Below, piece by piece: positions 10,470 to 23,343 of a DNA stretch of 26,377 bases (position 1 is the stretch's first letter; each line of letters opens with the position of its first letter). Under the pieces are notes generated by a model, which saw only the letters and a program-made list of their open reading frames with translations, did not search any database and was not told the DNA's origin. Source of the stretch: Ichthyophonus hoferi (Eukaryota > Opisthokonta > Ichthyosporea > Ichthyophonida > Ichthyophonidae); NCBI GenBank assembly GCA_002751075.1, contig NAOQ01000002.1, positions 424,510-450,886 on the forward strand, written 5' to 3'. The translations under genes and the position numbers were made by a program.

Positions 10470-11360
10470 ATTGAATTACCAACTATTTAGCACTAAGTTA
10501 TTAACCGGTAATAACATGGATTGTGTATAAATGTATCTATCAAATCAGCTTAATGAGAGACATTGCACGGTGTATTGAGTAAATGAATATTATAATAATA
10601 ACAACAATAAGAAAATAAACTATCAAATTGCCGTGAAAATATTGGCTCCAACAATTGGTTTAGCTCTAGTCTGACTAGACTATTTAGAATATATATGGGC
10701 AGGGAAGGGATCAAGGTAAGAGGAACGGGGAAATGACCTTCCGTAAAAAAACTATTGACAGCACTATATGCAGTATTGGCTACGAAGATAGATATAATAT
10801 CCTCTAATATGATATAAAGTATCAACTAGTTTGTATAGCCATCTAATGGGACCTCGGTTAGCTTCACATAGTACACAGTATTATATTGTTATTATTACTC
10901 GAGGTATATTTGTTATCTATATCCCTGTTATAACTAATTATAATATTATTGTATTGGGTGATTTGCTATTTACCTAATGTATTAGATAATTAAATAAAAA
11001 TGATTGAGGTGCCCGTGAAAGATAGCTATATGTAAAACATAGCAAAATAACTATAGTTGAAATTAACCAATTAATTAATCCTGTGTTTTAAAGTATTATA
11101 TATATAAGGCTATATTTAGAAAGTATAAAATAGTTCTGTCTGAAACAGATTGGGCTCTTGATTCTGTAGCAATTCTGAATAAAGGCTATAGAGTCGTTAT
11201 CCTATATTCCCTGCCCCCTGCCTATAATAATTGGCGAACACCGTAAACATAGATGAGAAAATTACTACACAGGCTAAAATCCACAGAACTAAGGTCATGC
11301 GCGGATCTTACGGTGTACTTATTATGCAAACTGTTCGTGGACAATTTATATATCAGTTAG
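10470..11360 (+). mobile_element. Fossil with Ty1/copia-like Gag resemblance, broken
   Basis: Two stretches recall a copia-type Gag (UBN2 family): NNWFSSSLTRLFRIYMG near 10650-10700 and a LYSLPPAYNNW-type motif near 11200, in the order and on the strand expected. About 130 bp before the first lies a motif ending GTAATAACA followed by TGG (10495-10520), compatible with the 3' end of an LTR followed by a primer-binding site. The copy is clearly broken, with several breaks, and I see no reverse transcriptase or second LTR nearby. The element is old by its decay. Family call is inference from short resemblance. Confidence 0.35.
10495..10520 (+). repeat. Dispersed 26-bp motif, copy 1
   Basis: The 26 bases from TAAGTTATTAACC to ACATGG recur at 18241-18266 with one difference (CGG against CAG). 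The core is nearly an inverted repeat and ends in ACA. It may be the 3' end of an LTR belonging to the adjacent fossil. Confidence 0.7.
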
Positions 11361-12567
11361 AATGGTAAATTCGAAACATAAAGCATGGATACTGTGCATA
11401 AGATAATAATATTTATAAGTGGATAGATTTTGATTGCTACACCTTATGCTTTCGACGTCCAAAAAGGCTGGGGGGCAAGGATTTATATGTATGTATTGTA
11501 TCTATATTTATTACAAAAAAGCTAAAAACGATTTTCAGAGTAGTAATATATATCTATATGAATAGATCATCGATAAAAGCAATTGCACTTGAAAATAGAA
11601 AATAAATACATCTGGCGAAGTGGAGAATATTGTTAAAACAAATGAATATGAAGGTTTTTTAGCGTGATTAAAAAATATATTATATATATCAGAAACCTGG
11701 AGATTGGATGCTATTAAATTGAAACTAGATGTAGATCTATGATTTTTACATGAAAATAATTTGAAAATGAACTAGTGTTCAGTACAATAATTTTTTATAC
11801 AATATAATATATAGTATGCATAACTCATGTCTTTTTAAAAATAAATTTACTGCACGTTACCATGAGGAGAGAGACTCTGGTTCATTTCGCTTGGTTAATG
11901 ATACCATAGATTATGGGTGTAACTTATAAATATACGTACATATTGCCCAATTAAAAATATATATAGGTAATAGATAGGCAGCAAAATATCAATTAATTGA
12001 TTAATTAGTTTATTGAATTATTGAATAGTCTGATTGACTCAACAAAATGTTTACACTATTCAAATAATGAGAAGATTTAACCAGGGAAAAACAGATAATA
12101 ATTAGTTAAAGAAAAATGTGTAAGAGTCCATTCAATGATTGTGATAATAATAGTAAACCCCATGTAAATAATGGATGGAAGATATCGGTAAATAAACCAA
12201 ACCTAAATAAAAAGCACAGATTACAGTCAGTTAATATGTGCCCTAAACAAATATGAAGCAAAAAACACCAATTGCAATTAATGTAATGTGTCATTTTTTT
12301 GAATAATTTATGAAGAAATATAAAAGTGCTTAATAAATATCCATTGCTCACTATATTCATCCCTGTTTAGTCCAATCAAAGGGAACGATTATATATATAT
12401 TCAATTAACTTTACTTTCGAATTTGAAAAATACATGATCAACATGTACGGCAACTGAATAATATTTTGTTCTGTCTCTTTCTTCTAATTACCAGGGTTTA
12501 GGATGTTAGTCATAATTATTACTATGTTTAAACTACCACTGGAACATAATATACATCCAGAAGGTAT
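11361..12567. other. AT-rich stretch 3' of actin, no gene seen
   Basis: Apart from short GC-richer spots near 11455-11480, the stretch is AT-rich. Open frames such as 12360-12106 on the minus strand lack an ATG-led, coding-like composition and probably lie in or beyond the actin 3' UTR. I see no RNA gene. Confidence 0.5.
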
Positions 12568-13800
<1,233 letters not shown>

Positions 13801-15426
13801 ACATACCATCATCTTATTGGTTAATATTTCATCAAATTTATGAATTTATACAATAGAACTACATGATAATTCAATAATAGAACTAATTCAATTATTGCTT
13901 CTTGAATCATTAGTTAGTATTTTACTTTAATTTTTATAATTAATCAATAAATAAACAAGGTTTACAATATAAAAAATAAATATTGTTTTCCGTAATTTTT
14001 GGATTTTTAAAATTATTGATAATAATATACAGTACTTCTAAAGCAAATGGACGTGTTTTTGTGAACAATAGTATTAGCCCAATTAGAGCAAGCTTCATCT
14101 TCGGCAATCTTACCTTAGTAAAATTACGTATCCAATAGCTCTAGAGATACTACAATCTCTAATTTATTTAGCCGAATAGTAAGCTCTTAAACTAGAAAAT
14201 CACGAAGTCCTTCCACACATTCCTTTGGCACCAAAAATAAAATAAAGCATTGAATTCATCATAGATGATTAAAACGGCGCGAAAATGTTTGGTACTGAAA
14301 ATGTATACTAAAAGTATTATTGAGTTGGCATTATCATTTTTAAAATAACATATATATAATTACTTAAAATAAACTAAAACTTTTATTTTTTACGTTTCAG
14401 CCTTTTGAAAATGAATATTAGGTCTAAGTCGCCAAGGATAAAAAAAAACCAAAAACCAATTTATCTCAAGCCGAACCTGTCATCATCCTTATGTCACCAT
14501 ATGTGCGCTTGATGACTCGAAATTCACATTATAGGATTTTTTTGAATTTGGTATACGACAGGTCGAATAATACTAAGTATATATAATAATCATAATAATA
14601 ATATTTTTTTAAAAAAAAATTGATGAAGTAAATACTGATTTTTTTTTAGTATATAAATACTGCAGTCTTTAATTTTCATATAGGTATGTATAGATGTATG
14701 GTATTAAGTTTGCTAATTACGATTAGTAGCTCAGCTTTGATCTATTTGCCAATCCACGATACTTGCCAATCAACTGCAATTTCAATCTATTTCAATCTAT
14801 CGACATAGTAGATGATTCCCATACTATATGGATTATAGTATGAGAATCCTACTATATACAGTATTGCAATACTATGTCCATAAAAGTTTAAACTTAATTT
14901 TTAATTATCAAGAATAATATTTCCTTTCATGAATTTTACTATTAAGGGCAAATAAATTTGGATTGCATAAACACAAAAATAATAAGAAGGAATTAAACCT
15001 ACATTTATACCTCAATATGTTCAAAAAAATAAAACACGTGGTATATCTGTGCAATCTGTATTTAAAATTTAAATGCAGATAGCAGAGTGAGGAGATAAAT
15101 GTGTAAACATAACCAATCTAAAAAATTTACAAGGAAAAAAATAACTGCAGCTGCTCGTTAATAAATTTGTAACCCTGTTAATGTTTATTTAGAATCATAC
15201 ATACGTTCAATATATATTCATTATAAATTATTGGCAACATAAAAATGAAAACTACTGTTATTAGACACTTATTGGCTAATAACGTTTTGCTAAATCATTT
15301 CATTACACTAAGTTAATTTTTATTTCTAATATTTATCTTCATTTTAATGCAAAGCATTTTGTATGAGACAGAGAAGCATTAAAGCGTCTACAAATAAATT
15401 CACTTGATTGACAAATAAAAAATCAA
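13801..15426. other. AT-rich intergenic stretch, no gene seen
   Basis: No long open frame with coding composition on either strand. It contains homopolymer A/T runs, an E2F-like GGCGCGAAAA at about 14275-14284, a 10-bp direct repeat TTCAATCTAT at 14781-14800, and the nested hairpin listed separately. Confidence 0.6.
14802..14878. repeat. Nested inverted repeat / hairpin, 77 bp
   Basis: Outer arms GACATAGTA (14802-14810) and TACTATGTC (14870-14878) are exact reverse complements. Inside, 14805-14826 pairs with 14836-14855 over about 20 bases with two irregular positions. A perfect palindrome AGTATTGCAATACT follows at about 14860-14873. It could fold as a foldback, like a very small MITE. No flanking target duplication is obvious. 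Confidence 0.7.
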
Positions 15427-15965
15427 NNNNNNNNNNNNNNNNNNNNNNNNNNNNNNNNNNNNNNNNNNNNNNNNNNNNNNNNNNNNNNNNNNNNNNNNNN
15501 NNNNNNNNNNNNNNNNNNNNNNNNNNNNNNNNNNNNNNNNNNNNNNNNNNNNNNNNNNNNNNNNNNNNNNNNNNNNNNNNNNNNNNNNNNNNNNNNNNNN
15601 NNNNNNNNNNNNNNNNNNNNNNNNNNNNNNNNNNNNNNNNNNNNNNNNNNNNNNNNNNNNNNNNNNNNNNNNNNNNNNNNNNNNNNNNNNNNNNNNNNNN
15701 NNNNNNNNNNNNNNNNNNNNNNNNNNNNNNNNNNNNNNNNNNNNNNNNNNNNNNNNNNNNNNNNNNNNNNNNNNNNNNNNNNNNNNNNNNNNNNNNNNNN
15801 NNNNNNNNNNNNNNNNNNNNNNNNNNNNNNNNNNNNNNNNNNNNNNNNNNNNNNNNNNNNNNNNNNNNNNNNNNNNNNNNNNNNNNNNNNNNNNNNNNNN
15901 NNNNNNNNNNNNNNNNNNNNNNNNNNNNNNNNNNNNNNNNNNNNNNNNNNNNNNNNNNNNNNNNN
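15427..15965. other. Assembly gap (539 N)
   Basis: Unknown bases. Any open frame across this interval is meaningless. Confidence 1.
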
Positions 15966-16209
15966 ATGCATGGGCTACGGCATACCTGCAATACCATGAT
16001 ACAATATGTTTCTAAGAACCAGTTCAAATGTTATACAAAACATTTATAGATTGGATTGGATTTTTTGGAAAAGGTGCATTTTACAATAACAATAGATAAA
16101 ATATATAGTATTAAATGGTAGTAAATTTCTATTTTCTATATAGAAATTTTTGGAATTAAAAACTTCCACTATACTTAAATTATTCTTTATTATTAGCACA
16201 ATTCTTCAT

Positions 16210-17820
16210 TCAGTTATATTTACATTTACTAATTAAGTTGAACAGAATATTATTGGTATATTTTTTCCTATTGTGGGAACCCTGATGCATAGGTTTTGAT
16301 AGTACTATTTGATCATTAGTGATGGAATGTTTGATTTTCTGGTCTGCACCAATTAGGACATTCATATTGGCTCTTGTAGAAGAGATTATTCCAGATAATC
16401 CTGGAAACCAGTGTGGCCTGAAAGTTGTCCAGCGAGGTGCTGCACACCAATTCTTGGTGAAGAGCATTAATGGTAAAGGTGACTATGCATAGCTCTGGCG
16501 GCAAATACTGCGTGTCTAGTAGGTGTAAGAAAAGGGTCCTGTATCATAGGAGGAGCAGAGTTCCAGTCTTTCTATGAACGATCCAGATCTTACTGAACTC
16601 ATTGTGGTATTGAGTGAAGAAGACATTAGAAAATATCTTGCAAGTCTGTTTCAGCTTGGAGAAATAATTATAAACCCATTAATGTATGTTGGGTTCTTTA
16701 AAACTTGCAATCACTTTTTCATGGCTACCTACTGAACAAGTGAGGTAGTGTTTAGCAAGATGCTTTGACTTGGGGGGCATATGACCAAGGTACACTTGCT
16801 GATGGTCAGCACGGAAAGACTTGGCGCAAAAGGGGAAGTGGCATTCTCGAGCACTGCAGAATGCCAACAAGTCTTTGGCTTACTGCAAGAGGGAGTAGGT
16901 TCTTGACTTGTGGGCATAATACACCTTCTTAGGATAATGTGGAATGATGAGAAGGATCATTTCATCTAAAACAAATTCTGGACCATTCCAACCAGATTCC
17001 TGGAGTGTTGCTAGTGTCTCGATTGTCCACCAGATGTGGGATAAACCTCAGGGCTATTTTTCCGCGTGTTTTTACTAAAGGTTTGAGAAATATCATTCTC
17101 CGGTGTAAACAGGTTTTGATAGTTTCTGTTGAATTGATCAGGAAAGGTTTCAAACTGATTTATGGATTGATGAAAACAATTTTCAGCGTAGCTCTGCATA
17201 GGGGAAATAGGAGTCCTTATTTCCCCAGTGCAAGTGAAATAAGTACTTGCATAGGAGGGGATATAAATGAGAGGGATGCAAAGTTTTGGGAGGGCACAAA
17301 GTTGCAGCATTAGGTACATTAGAATCTGCATCAGCGTGAGATCTAGGAATGTGACCAGAAAAGGATATGATCAGATGATTGGTGTCATTCAGATGATTGG
17401 TTGGCTGTAGCTCAGATGCAGTCCTCGAGACATTGGGTACAGACAACTAAAGGGCCTAATTTTGTTGTGAAAGCCTTGCTCATATCAAATATTTGGATCA
17501 TTTTTGCTGTATTTGAGGTGAAGAACATCAAAAAACGGTCATTCATGGTAGAAAGAGACTCCTTAAAAAGTGCATTCAAAGTAGTGTTGTAATCCTCCAA
17601 GTATGCATTGAGACTGGCACTGGTCTTTGTCAATTGGTTCTTTAATTTAACTATAAATTTATTAGTTTGAAGATCCCTTTGTTCCACGTTTTACTAAAGG
17701 GCCTTGAGGGCCTCATTATAGAGACTGGTGTTACTCATGATTTCAGTTGCTGCAATGACTGATGTAGGAGAGGAGATTGAAGGAGCTACAATTAGAAGGC
17801 TCTCTCTGTGACTAGCTAAG
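16210..17820 (-). mobile_element. Decayed coding remnant, probably from a mobile element, family undetermined
   Basis: About 1.6 kb with higher GC than its flanks and many short open stretches on the minus strand that look like successive pieces of one old coding region. Parts are helical and polar (around 17.4-17.7 kb). One has cysteines and histidines spaced like a zinc finger (around 16.75-16.85 kb). It is broken many times. I cannot see a reverse transcriptase, integrase or transposase signature, so it may be a Gag-like region, a DNA-transposon gene or a dead host gene. No terminal repeats were recognised. Confidence 0.4.
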
Positions 17821-18240
17821 TTTTATGTTTCCAAGAAATATACAATTCTTTGAATAAAGTCTGTAGCTGGCAGATTTAGCATTTGGGATATTGTAGTTAA
17901 AACTAGTTGAGGATATAGAGTAATTCTATCGTCAATAAGAGAAGTATTAAGATCAGATTGTTCTATTTGGCCTTCTAGATTGTTACCTTTATTATATAAT
18001 TCTACCTCTCTAGATATACTTAACATAATATATCTGTTAGATTTTTTAGAAATAAATAAAAATAAGACAGTATTGCTCAAAGGACTGGACAGCAGCCCTC
18101 TATTATTCTTTTCAGCCTTGTATATATACTTCTTGGTGCTTCAAGACAATTTTGATGCTATATAATGTTTTTCTCGAACCTCGTATTTGTAGGTCTAGTT
18201 GTTACATGAATATTATTGAACACAGCTGTTTTATCAATTC

Positions 18241-18266
18241 TTAAGTTATTAACCAGTAATAACATG
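18241..18266 (+). repeat. Dispersed 26-bp motif, copy 2
   Basis: Same sense as, and one base different from, 10495-10520. The flanks on both sides are unrelated to copy 1, so only this short block is shared. Confidence 0.7.
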
Positions 18267-19124
18267 GCTCAGTTAACAGGAATATCATAGCAGGCTTTGG
18301 TTAAATAATATTACAATGTTTTTTCTATGTGATACTGTGGTACGGTACAAAAAACAATTGTGAAGAAACGATAGGAAAAAAAGCAATGATAACTTTATCT
18401 CCAACAACTTAATCCAGTCCCAGGCCAACAAGCCTATCATCAGCTTTATACTTATTTTACGCCATTCTATTTGGTATATGACTATGTATTGTTGGATTAT
18501 GACAATAATCATTTTGTTATTAGCAATCATCTCAGCACTGGTGTAACATGTGAATATAATTAATTAAGTTTAAAACAACACAAAAATGGTGAATATTGGC
18601 ATCAAATGTACATACAAAGGCTGTGATTATTCACGAATCAAGTACAATGTATTGAACTACATCAGATCCAAAGCATGAAGTTTAATCCAACTGACTGTAT
18701 ATGATATTATCATAGATTGAAAATAGTTTTGGTGTAAGTGGGAATACACATTACATAAAGCTAAACTACAACATAGTATCTCATTCTATTTATATATCAT
18801 GCAATAATGCCTTGAAAAGAAGCCATGGTGAACGAGAAAATATTACTTTAAGATTTAATTGAATTTTTGTTTCTCAGTCATGCCAATGTCTATTTTGAAG
18901 TTAAGTTTCTAAACTATTCATTATTACAGAACAATATCTAATTATTTTGTATGACCCATTTTCCACGTTAAGTGCCAAAAGCTACTTAATAATTCATATC
19001 AGCATATACGTAGATGCATATCTATATTATGTATGTATACGCGTAAGTTTAAGTGTATATCTATCTGAAAGAGGCTAAATAATTAACTACACACGAAACT
19101 ACATATTCAGATTAAATACACACT
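18267..19124. other. AT-rich stretch, no gene seen
   Basis: Open frame 18530-18285 on the minus strand encodes only a hydrophobic, low-complexity chain and is probably chance. The rest is AT-rich and probably includes the 3' UTR of the acidic protein gene that ends at 19125. Confidence 0.5.
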
Positions 19125-19550
19125 CTAGATATCCCAACATGGTCTAGAAGGAATCCAAGCTCCCAGCTCCGTCAAATTCAAAGTATCAAGTAAATTTGCA
19201 GCACATGAAAAACATACACTCTTTGTACATAATTTAGGATCCTCAAAGCATTGTCCCTCTAAACCCCTGTACCCCATTTCATTATTAACAGGATTTTCCA
19301 TTTGCATTTCTTCCTCCTCATCGGTTTCTAAACTGTCGTTATCACTATCATCGTCGTCTTCTTCCACCTTTGCCACAAATCCTTTTCCTGCAACTAAATC
19401 GAAATCAATCATATTGTTCTGATCGAATTCCTTCCACTCAGAATCCTCATCCTCCCCCGCTATTAAGTCTGGGTCCCAACCATCATCTACAATCATGCTC
19501 TGACCCAAATCCTCTTTAAATTTCTCTGGACTGGATTCACTTGGTTCCAT
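19125..19550 (-). CDS. Hypothetical acidic protein with a C-terminal cysteine cluster, 141 residues
   Basis: I do not recognise the family. Residues 1-85 are strongly acidic and probably disordered (stretches such as EEDDDDSDNDSLETDEEEE). The last 45 residues are ordered-looking and carry cysteines as C-x6-C-x4-C-x2-C (CFEDPKLC..CFSC), then LLDTLNLTELGAWIPSRPCWDI, which could bind a metal. GC is well above the flanks, supporting coding. An in-frame TAG directly precedes the ATG at 19550. That TAG, in TTACATACATAG, also reads as a splice acceptor, so this may be the last exon of a longer gene, possibly the one whose first exon is at 22427. No signal peptide or membrane segment is seen. Confidence 0.6.
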   Translation of the reverse strand: MEPSESSPEKFKEDLGQSMIVDDGWDPDLIAGEDEDSEWKEFDQNNMIDFDLVAGKGFVAKVEEDDDDSDNDSLETDEEEEMQMENPVNNEMGYRGLEGQCFEDPKLCTKSVCFSCAANLLDTLNLTELGAWIPSRPCWDI

Positions 19551-20689
19551 CTATGTATGTAATAGCTCGTGTTAATGAATGATAATGTATTTTTTTATAG
19601 GCAGTAGAATATATATATATACCTACATGCATGTAGCTGTTTGGGTGCGTTGAACATCGAGCAGTTGAATGAGCATTAGCACAAGTAAAGCCAAATATTA
19701 ATCAACTTGTACATAAATAAATTGTCTTAGACGTGTCTGAATATAATACAAGAAACCAGCCTTGACTTTCAATTGATTGTATGCAATTTAATAAAAGTAC
19801 ATACATATAGTTGAATCAACTTGCCTTAAATCGTTTATTAGAGTCTAGGTCGCAGTTAGATGAAGACCGATGATGGCGCAGACAGATAAAACAAAAGCAA
19901 CCAAAAGAATCAATTCGGAGGAAGAAAAAAAGATAAAGAGAAAAAAGAAAAAGATACAGAGAAAAAAGGTAAAGACATTTCAAAAAAGGGGTTAAAAATA
20001 TGACCACGTAGTATAGATTTATGTTTATTTTGGTAGAATGATCCTATAAGTTTATCCTAAGAGAGGTGTAACTAAAGAAAGGAATAAGGAAAAAGAGAAG
20101 TAAAGTAGATGTAGGTTAAATAAGCCAAACATCTAGTAAATCTTCTTCATACTAAAATACAAAACAGAAATCCTATCCTTAATAACAAAGCCAATAAAAA
20201 AGAAATATAAGTCAAGGAACACATGTACATGAAGTGAGTGAATAATAGAAAACTATAGCGGAGAGAAGAAAGGGAAAATGATAAACAGATGCATATAGAG
20301 GAAGTAATAAGAACTCTATTAAGAAAAACTTTTGAAATAAATAGAAGGTTATTACAGGCTTTAATGGTGTTTATTAAATGTGCATATTGCTTATGCCTAT
20401 TATAGTGACTGGTTAATACTACTCATAAGCAATATCCTGCTCCTAATCAGGCATGACTTTATAAATTAGTCAGCAGAGAGAACATTTACAGTAATCAAGA
20501 TCTAGCTTTAGAGGGGCTTCGGAGACAATCCTTTAGAAGGCAGAAAACATGAACCAACATAAATAAAATAAAGAATAAGAAAACTAGAGACAATGCCAAG
20601 TAGGGAAAAGATAAAGCTAAAACCATAACTGGAAAGGAGAGATAGCGACAAAATAAAATGTTAAATGCAAACAAACAGAAGAAACATAC
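19551..20689. other. Gene-poor stretch left of the unknown gene's second exon
   Basis: Purine-rich on the plus strand, especially 19920-20000 and 20040-20110, so the minus strand shows long pyrimidine tracts resembling intron ends. One tract leads into CTAG at about 19847-19844 and a further one into CTAAAG near 20535. Either could precede a small exon, but no frame is convincing. The minus-strand open frame at 20707-20495 is hydrophobic and partly intronic. Confidence 0.4.
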
Positions 20690-20737
20690 CATTTGAAAGC
20701 CGGCCAAATTTCTGTACAGGTACCTTTCTAAGTGTAT
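20690..20737 (-). CDS. Probable internal 48-bp exon of the gene starting at 22427
   Basis: Excellent splice borders on the minus strand: a pyrimidine tract ending TTTCTTACAG before 20737, and donor GTATGT after 20690. Two frames are open. In phase 0 it reads IHLERYLYRNLAGFQM. In phase 1 it reads TLRKVPVQKFGRLSN, joining the upstream exon's GTATGT donor (end at 22253) to give KKVDTLRK. The second uses the stronger donors at both ends and reads on smoothly from a helix. The link to the 22427 exon over a 1.5-kb intron is inference. Confidence 0.45.
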
Positions 20738-22252
20738 CTGTAAGAAACGGAGAGAAAAGGGAGAAGTGTTATTACCGCTAAGGCAGAAACTCGGATTGAT
20801 AATTAACTCTAATTTTAAAATTCAGAGAAATACAAACACATTGCGACCCGCATATACATGCGCATCTCGACAGAACTTAAAGACAAACACAAACAGATAC
20901 ACAGCCAGTCAAATAACACAGAAACTTCAACATTTGTTTTGGTTTTTTTTTACAAACAGATAAACATGTATACAGAGATACCTAGATATAGATATTCGGG
21001 TATACAATAAATTGCAGTTAAATACAAATGACTACCTATATACATATATGATTTTCCAATTAATCAGACTTAAGCACATTACCAATATATAAATATACAT
21101 GTACTAATTTACTAAAGCTAATAGCTTTATGGCCCTGACTTTCTCTAGCTTAAGATTAATGTAAATTTTATATCTTTGTTGTTGTAATTAGGATATCTTG
21201 GCATTACAAGCACATATACGTAAATTATAAGCTATTTCCTATAAGCAGTCAAATTTTCTTTTTCCAGAGTGGGTCGGACATAAATACACACCACAATATA
21301 TGTGCATAAAAGCATGCATACTTTCTCTTCCTGATTCACATTTTATTAACCTTATATTGAGATATCTTTTAATTATACAAAAGAAGCATCCTGCAATGTT
21401 TGTTTTCATCACATTTTTATAATAACAATATATTCTTGGATGCTATATTAGCATATGATTTGAACTTGCTATATAATATATGTATGCCATTCAATATAGA
21501 GATAGAGACATACTTCCAATTTTCCACACTTGGTTATATGTAAAGTCTACAATATCACTGGTGTCTTTTGTAGAATACTGCCATAAGAAAATAGATGCAA
21601 GAAATAAGGAGGGAGGGAAAAATAGAAAAAGAAAGGGAGAGAGAGAGAAAGAGAAAAAAAATATAAAAAATAGAGCAAGTGTGAAAGTGAGCATACAAAG
21701 GAAGAGTATTAATTAATGATTATAAAATACAAAACACTGATATACTTGCATTATACACAAACAAATATGCTAATAACTAAGACAAAACATATTTTAAAAG
21801 AGCAATATACTCTACACCCTTCTTTTCTCCCTATAAATCCACATAAAATACCTTTCTCAATCTTTATACATGAATTATTTGCATATAAGTATGTTCATAT
21901 ACTCTCTAAAATATGCACACAAATTTCATATATAAATAATCGGTTGCATGCGCACACGTTATATACACATACACAATCAATACAGGCATAAGATGTTTCA
22001 GTATACCCCCAAATACCGCAATAATGTATAGATCTTATATATATATCTTATAGAACTATCTAATTAGTTAATATATATATATATATATATATATATTTCC
22101 TACATATCCTTCCCCTCTTCCCCCTGTGTCTCTGTTTCATAGCTATAAAATAATAACCACGCAGGTTTCTCACAATAATAAAACACCAGCGTACACACAA
22201 ACTAACACGTTTTCTCCATATATCACAATTACATATACACATATACACATAC
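20738..22252 (-). other. Presumed first intron of the unknown minus-strand gene
   Basis: AT-rich, with a purine-rich run at 21600-21670 and a (TA)n tract at 22068-22096. The open frames seen (for example 21716-21991 plus, 21694-21491 minus) are low-complexity. No exon with both good borders and coding composition was found. Confidence 0.4.
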
Positions 22253-22427
22253 CCACCTTTTTCATTATTTTATCGATCACACTATACATATTTCCTTTCG
22301 CCTGTGCAGTCTGCATGGCTGGGTAGTCTGATGGCTGCTCAAACAAACCCTCAATATAAAATGGGTCATTTTGACCTCTTTTGTTATTTGGAGAGTTGGG
22401 AAAACCATGTTGCTGGGGAGACACCAT
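22253..22427 (-). CDS. First exon of an unrecognised gene
   Basis: Starts MVSPQQHGFPNSPNN and runs 58 codons plus one base to a GTATGT donor. An alternative donor GTGGGT ends it at 22257 in phase 0. The N-terminal third is Gln/Asn/Pro-rich and probably disordered. FYIEGLFEQPSDYP is followed by a probable helix, AMQTAQAKGNMYSVIDKIMK. The ATG at 22427 is used because the frame upstream reaches a non-ATG limit. GC content is clearly coding-like against its flanks. The gene is divergent from METTL15. Exon 20737-20690 and perhaps 19550-19125 may belong to it. I cannot name a function. Confidence 0.55.
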
Positions 22428-23343
22428 CTTCCAGTGTGTAAACAATTAAAGTGTAGCTTGTTAAATTTAGAAAGTATAATTATCTGTTTTTATACTTAAA
22501 ATACTACTTCGCTTTTACAAGGTTCATGCATATCTAGCTCTTTGCCGGGTATTCTTTTGTTTCCTTGTGAAGCAATCTTTGAAAAAAGATCTGTGCCAAT
22601 TATCTTTTTTTGTAGTAAAATTGGAGATTTAAAAGGCTGAAATAATTCTCAAGTAAAGTATACTTTCTATATAACTATAATACATATATTTTTAGAAAAA
22701 CTAAAGACAAAATGTGCAAGCAATTTGTGAAGTATGTCTACGTTGTTCTGACGCGCAATTGACACAGTTTATTGCAGTTCATATGTTGATTGGCTAAATA
22801 TTCCGCCATACCATATTTAGGCAATGAGAGCGCTAACGTATTGGATATATGTGAATTGACGTCGGGCTATGCAAATACTTCACGATAGGGTCCAATTACA
22901 GAACAGAATTAACACGTTAGTTTCACAAAAGAACACAATAGTTTTGTTTACGTTAATGCGAGACAAAGATCCTTATTTTGCGTCCATATCAATGCAATAA
23001 ATTTTCCAGTATCAAATTCTGAACAATTTGAAACGACAATTTAAACTATATATTAGCAGAGAATTAGCAGCCTTGCAACGCATGTCAATATTTTTAAATG
23101 CGTAAAAGCAATTTTAAGCATAGCGTCTTCATATTCAATATGGTGCGTATCGTATAGGGCTCAGATGCGGGACACCTATTGATTGGGTATATAAAGATAA
23201 AGTACATTACATTAGTAAACAAAACGTAAAGAATATATAATTTTATGTCTTAGATATATATATGATATATATATATATACATATACATATACACATATAT
23301 ATATAAATAAATTAATACGTTAGAGGAATGTGTAGACGCAATC
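22428..23343. promoter_or_regulatory. Bidirectional promoter region of the unknown gene and METTL15
   Basis: A 916-bp interval between two divergent start codons. Motifs seen: CCAAT boxes (ATTGG at about 22789-22793, CCAAT at about 22891-22895), a CRE-like TGACGTC at 22857-22863, and an octamer ATGCAAAT at 22869-22876. These cluster within about 110 bp in the middle, where GC content also rises. A (TA)n/(CATATA)n tract fills 23250-23310, close to METTL15. Function is inferred from clustering and position. Confidence 0.4.

Noticed and set aside
15344-16049. Long open frames across 15.4-16.0 kb
   Set aside because: They consist of the N gap.
17005-17313. 102-codon plus-strand frame
   Set aside because: It lies opposite the decayed minus-strand remnant, with no splice or start context of its own.
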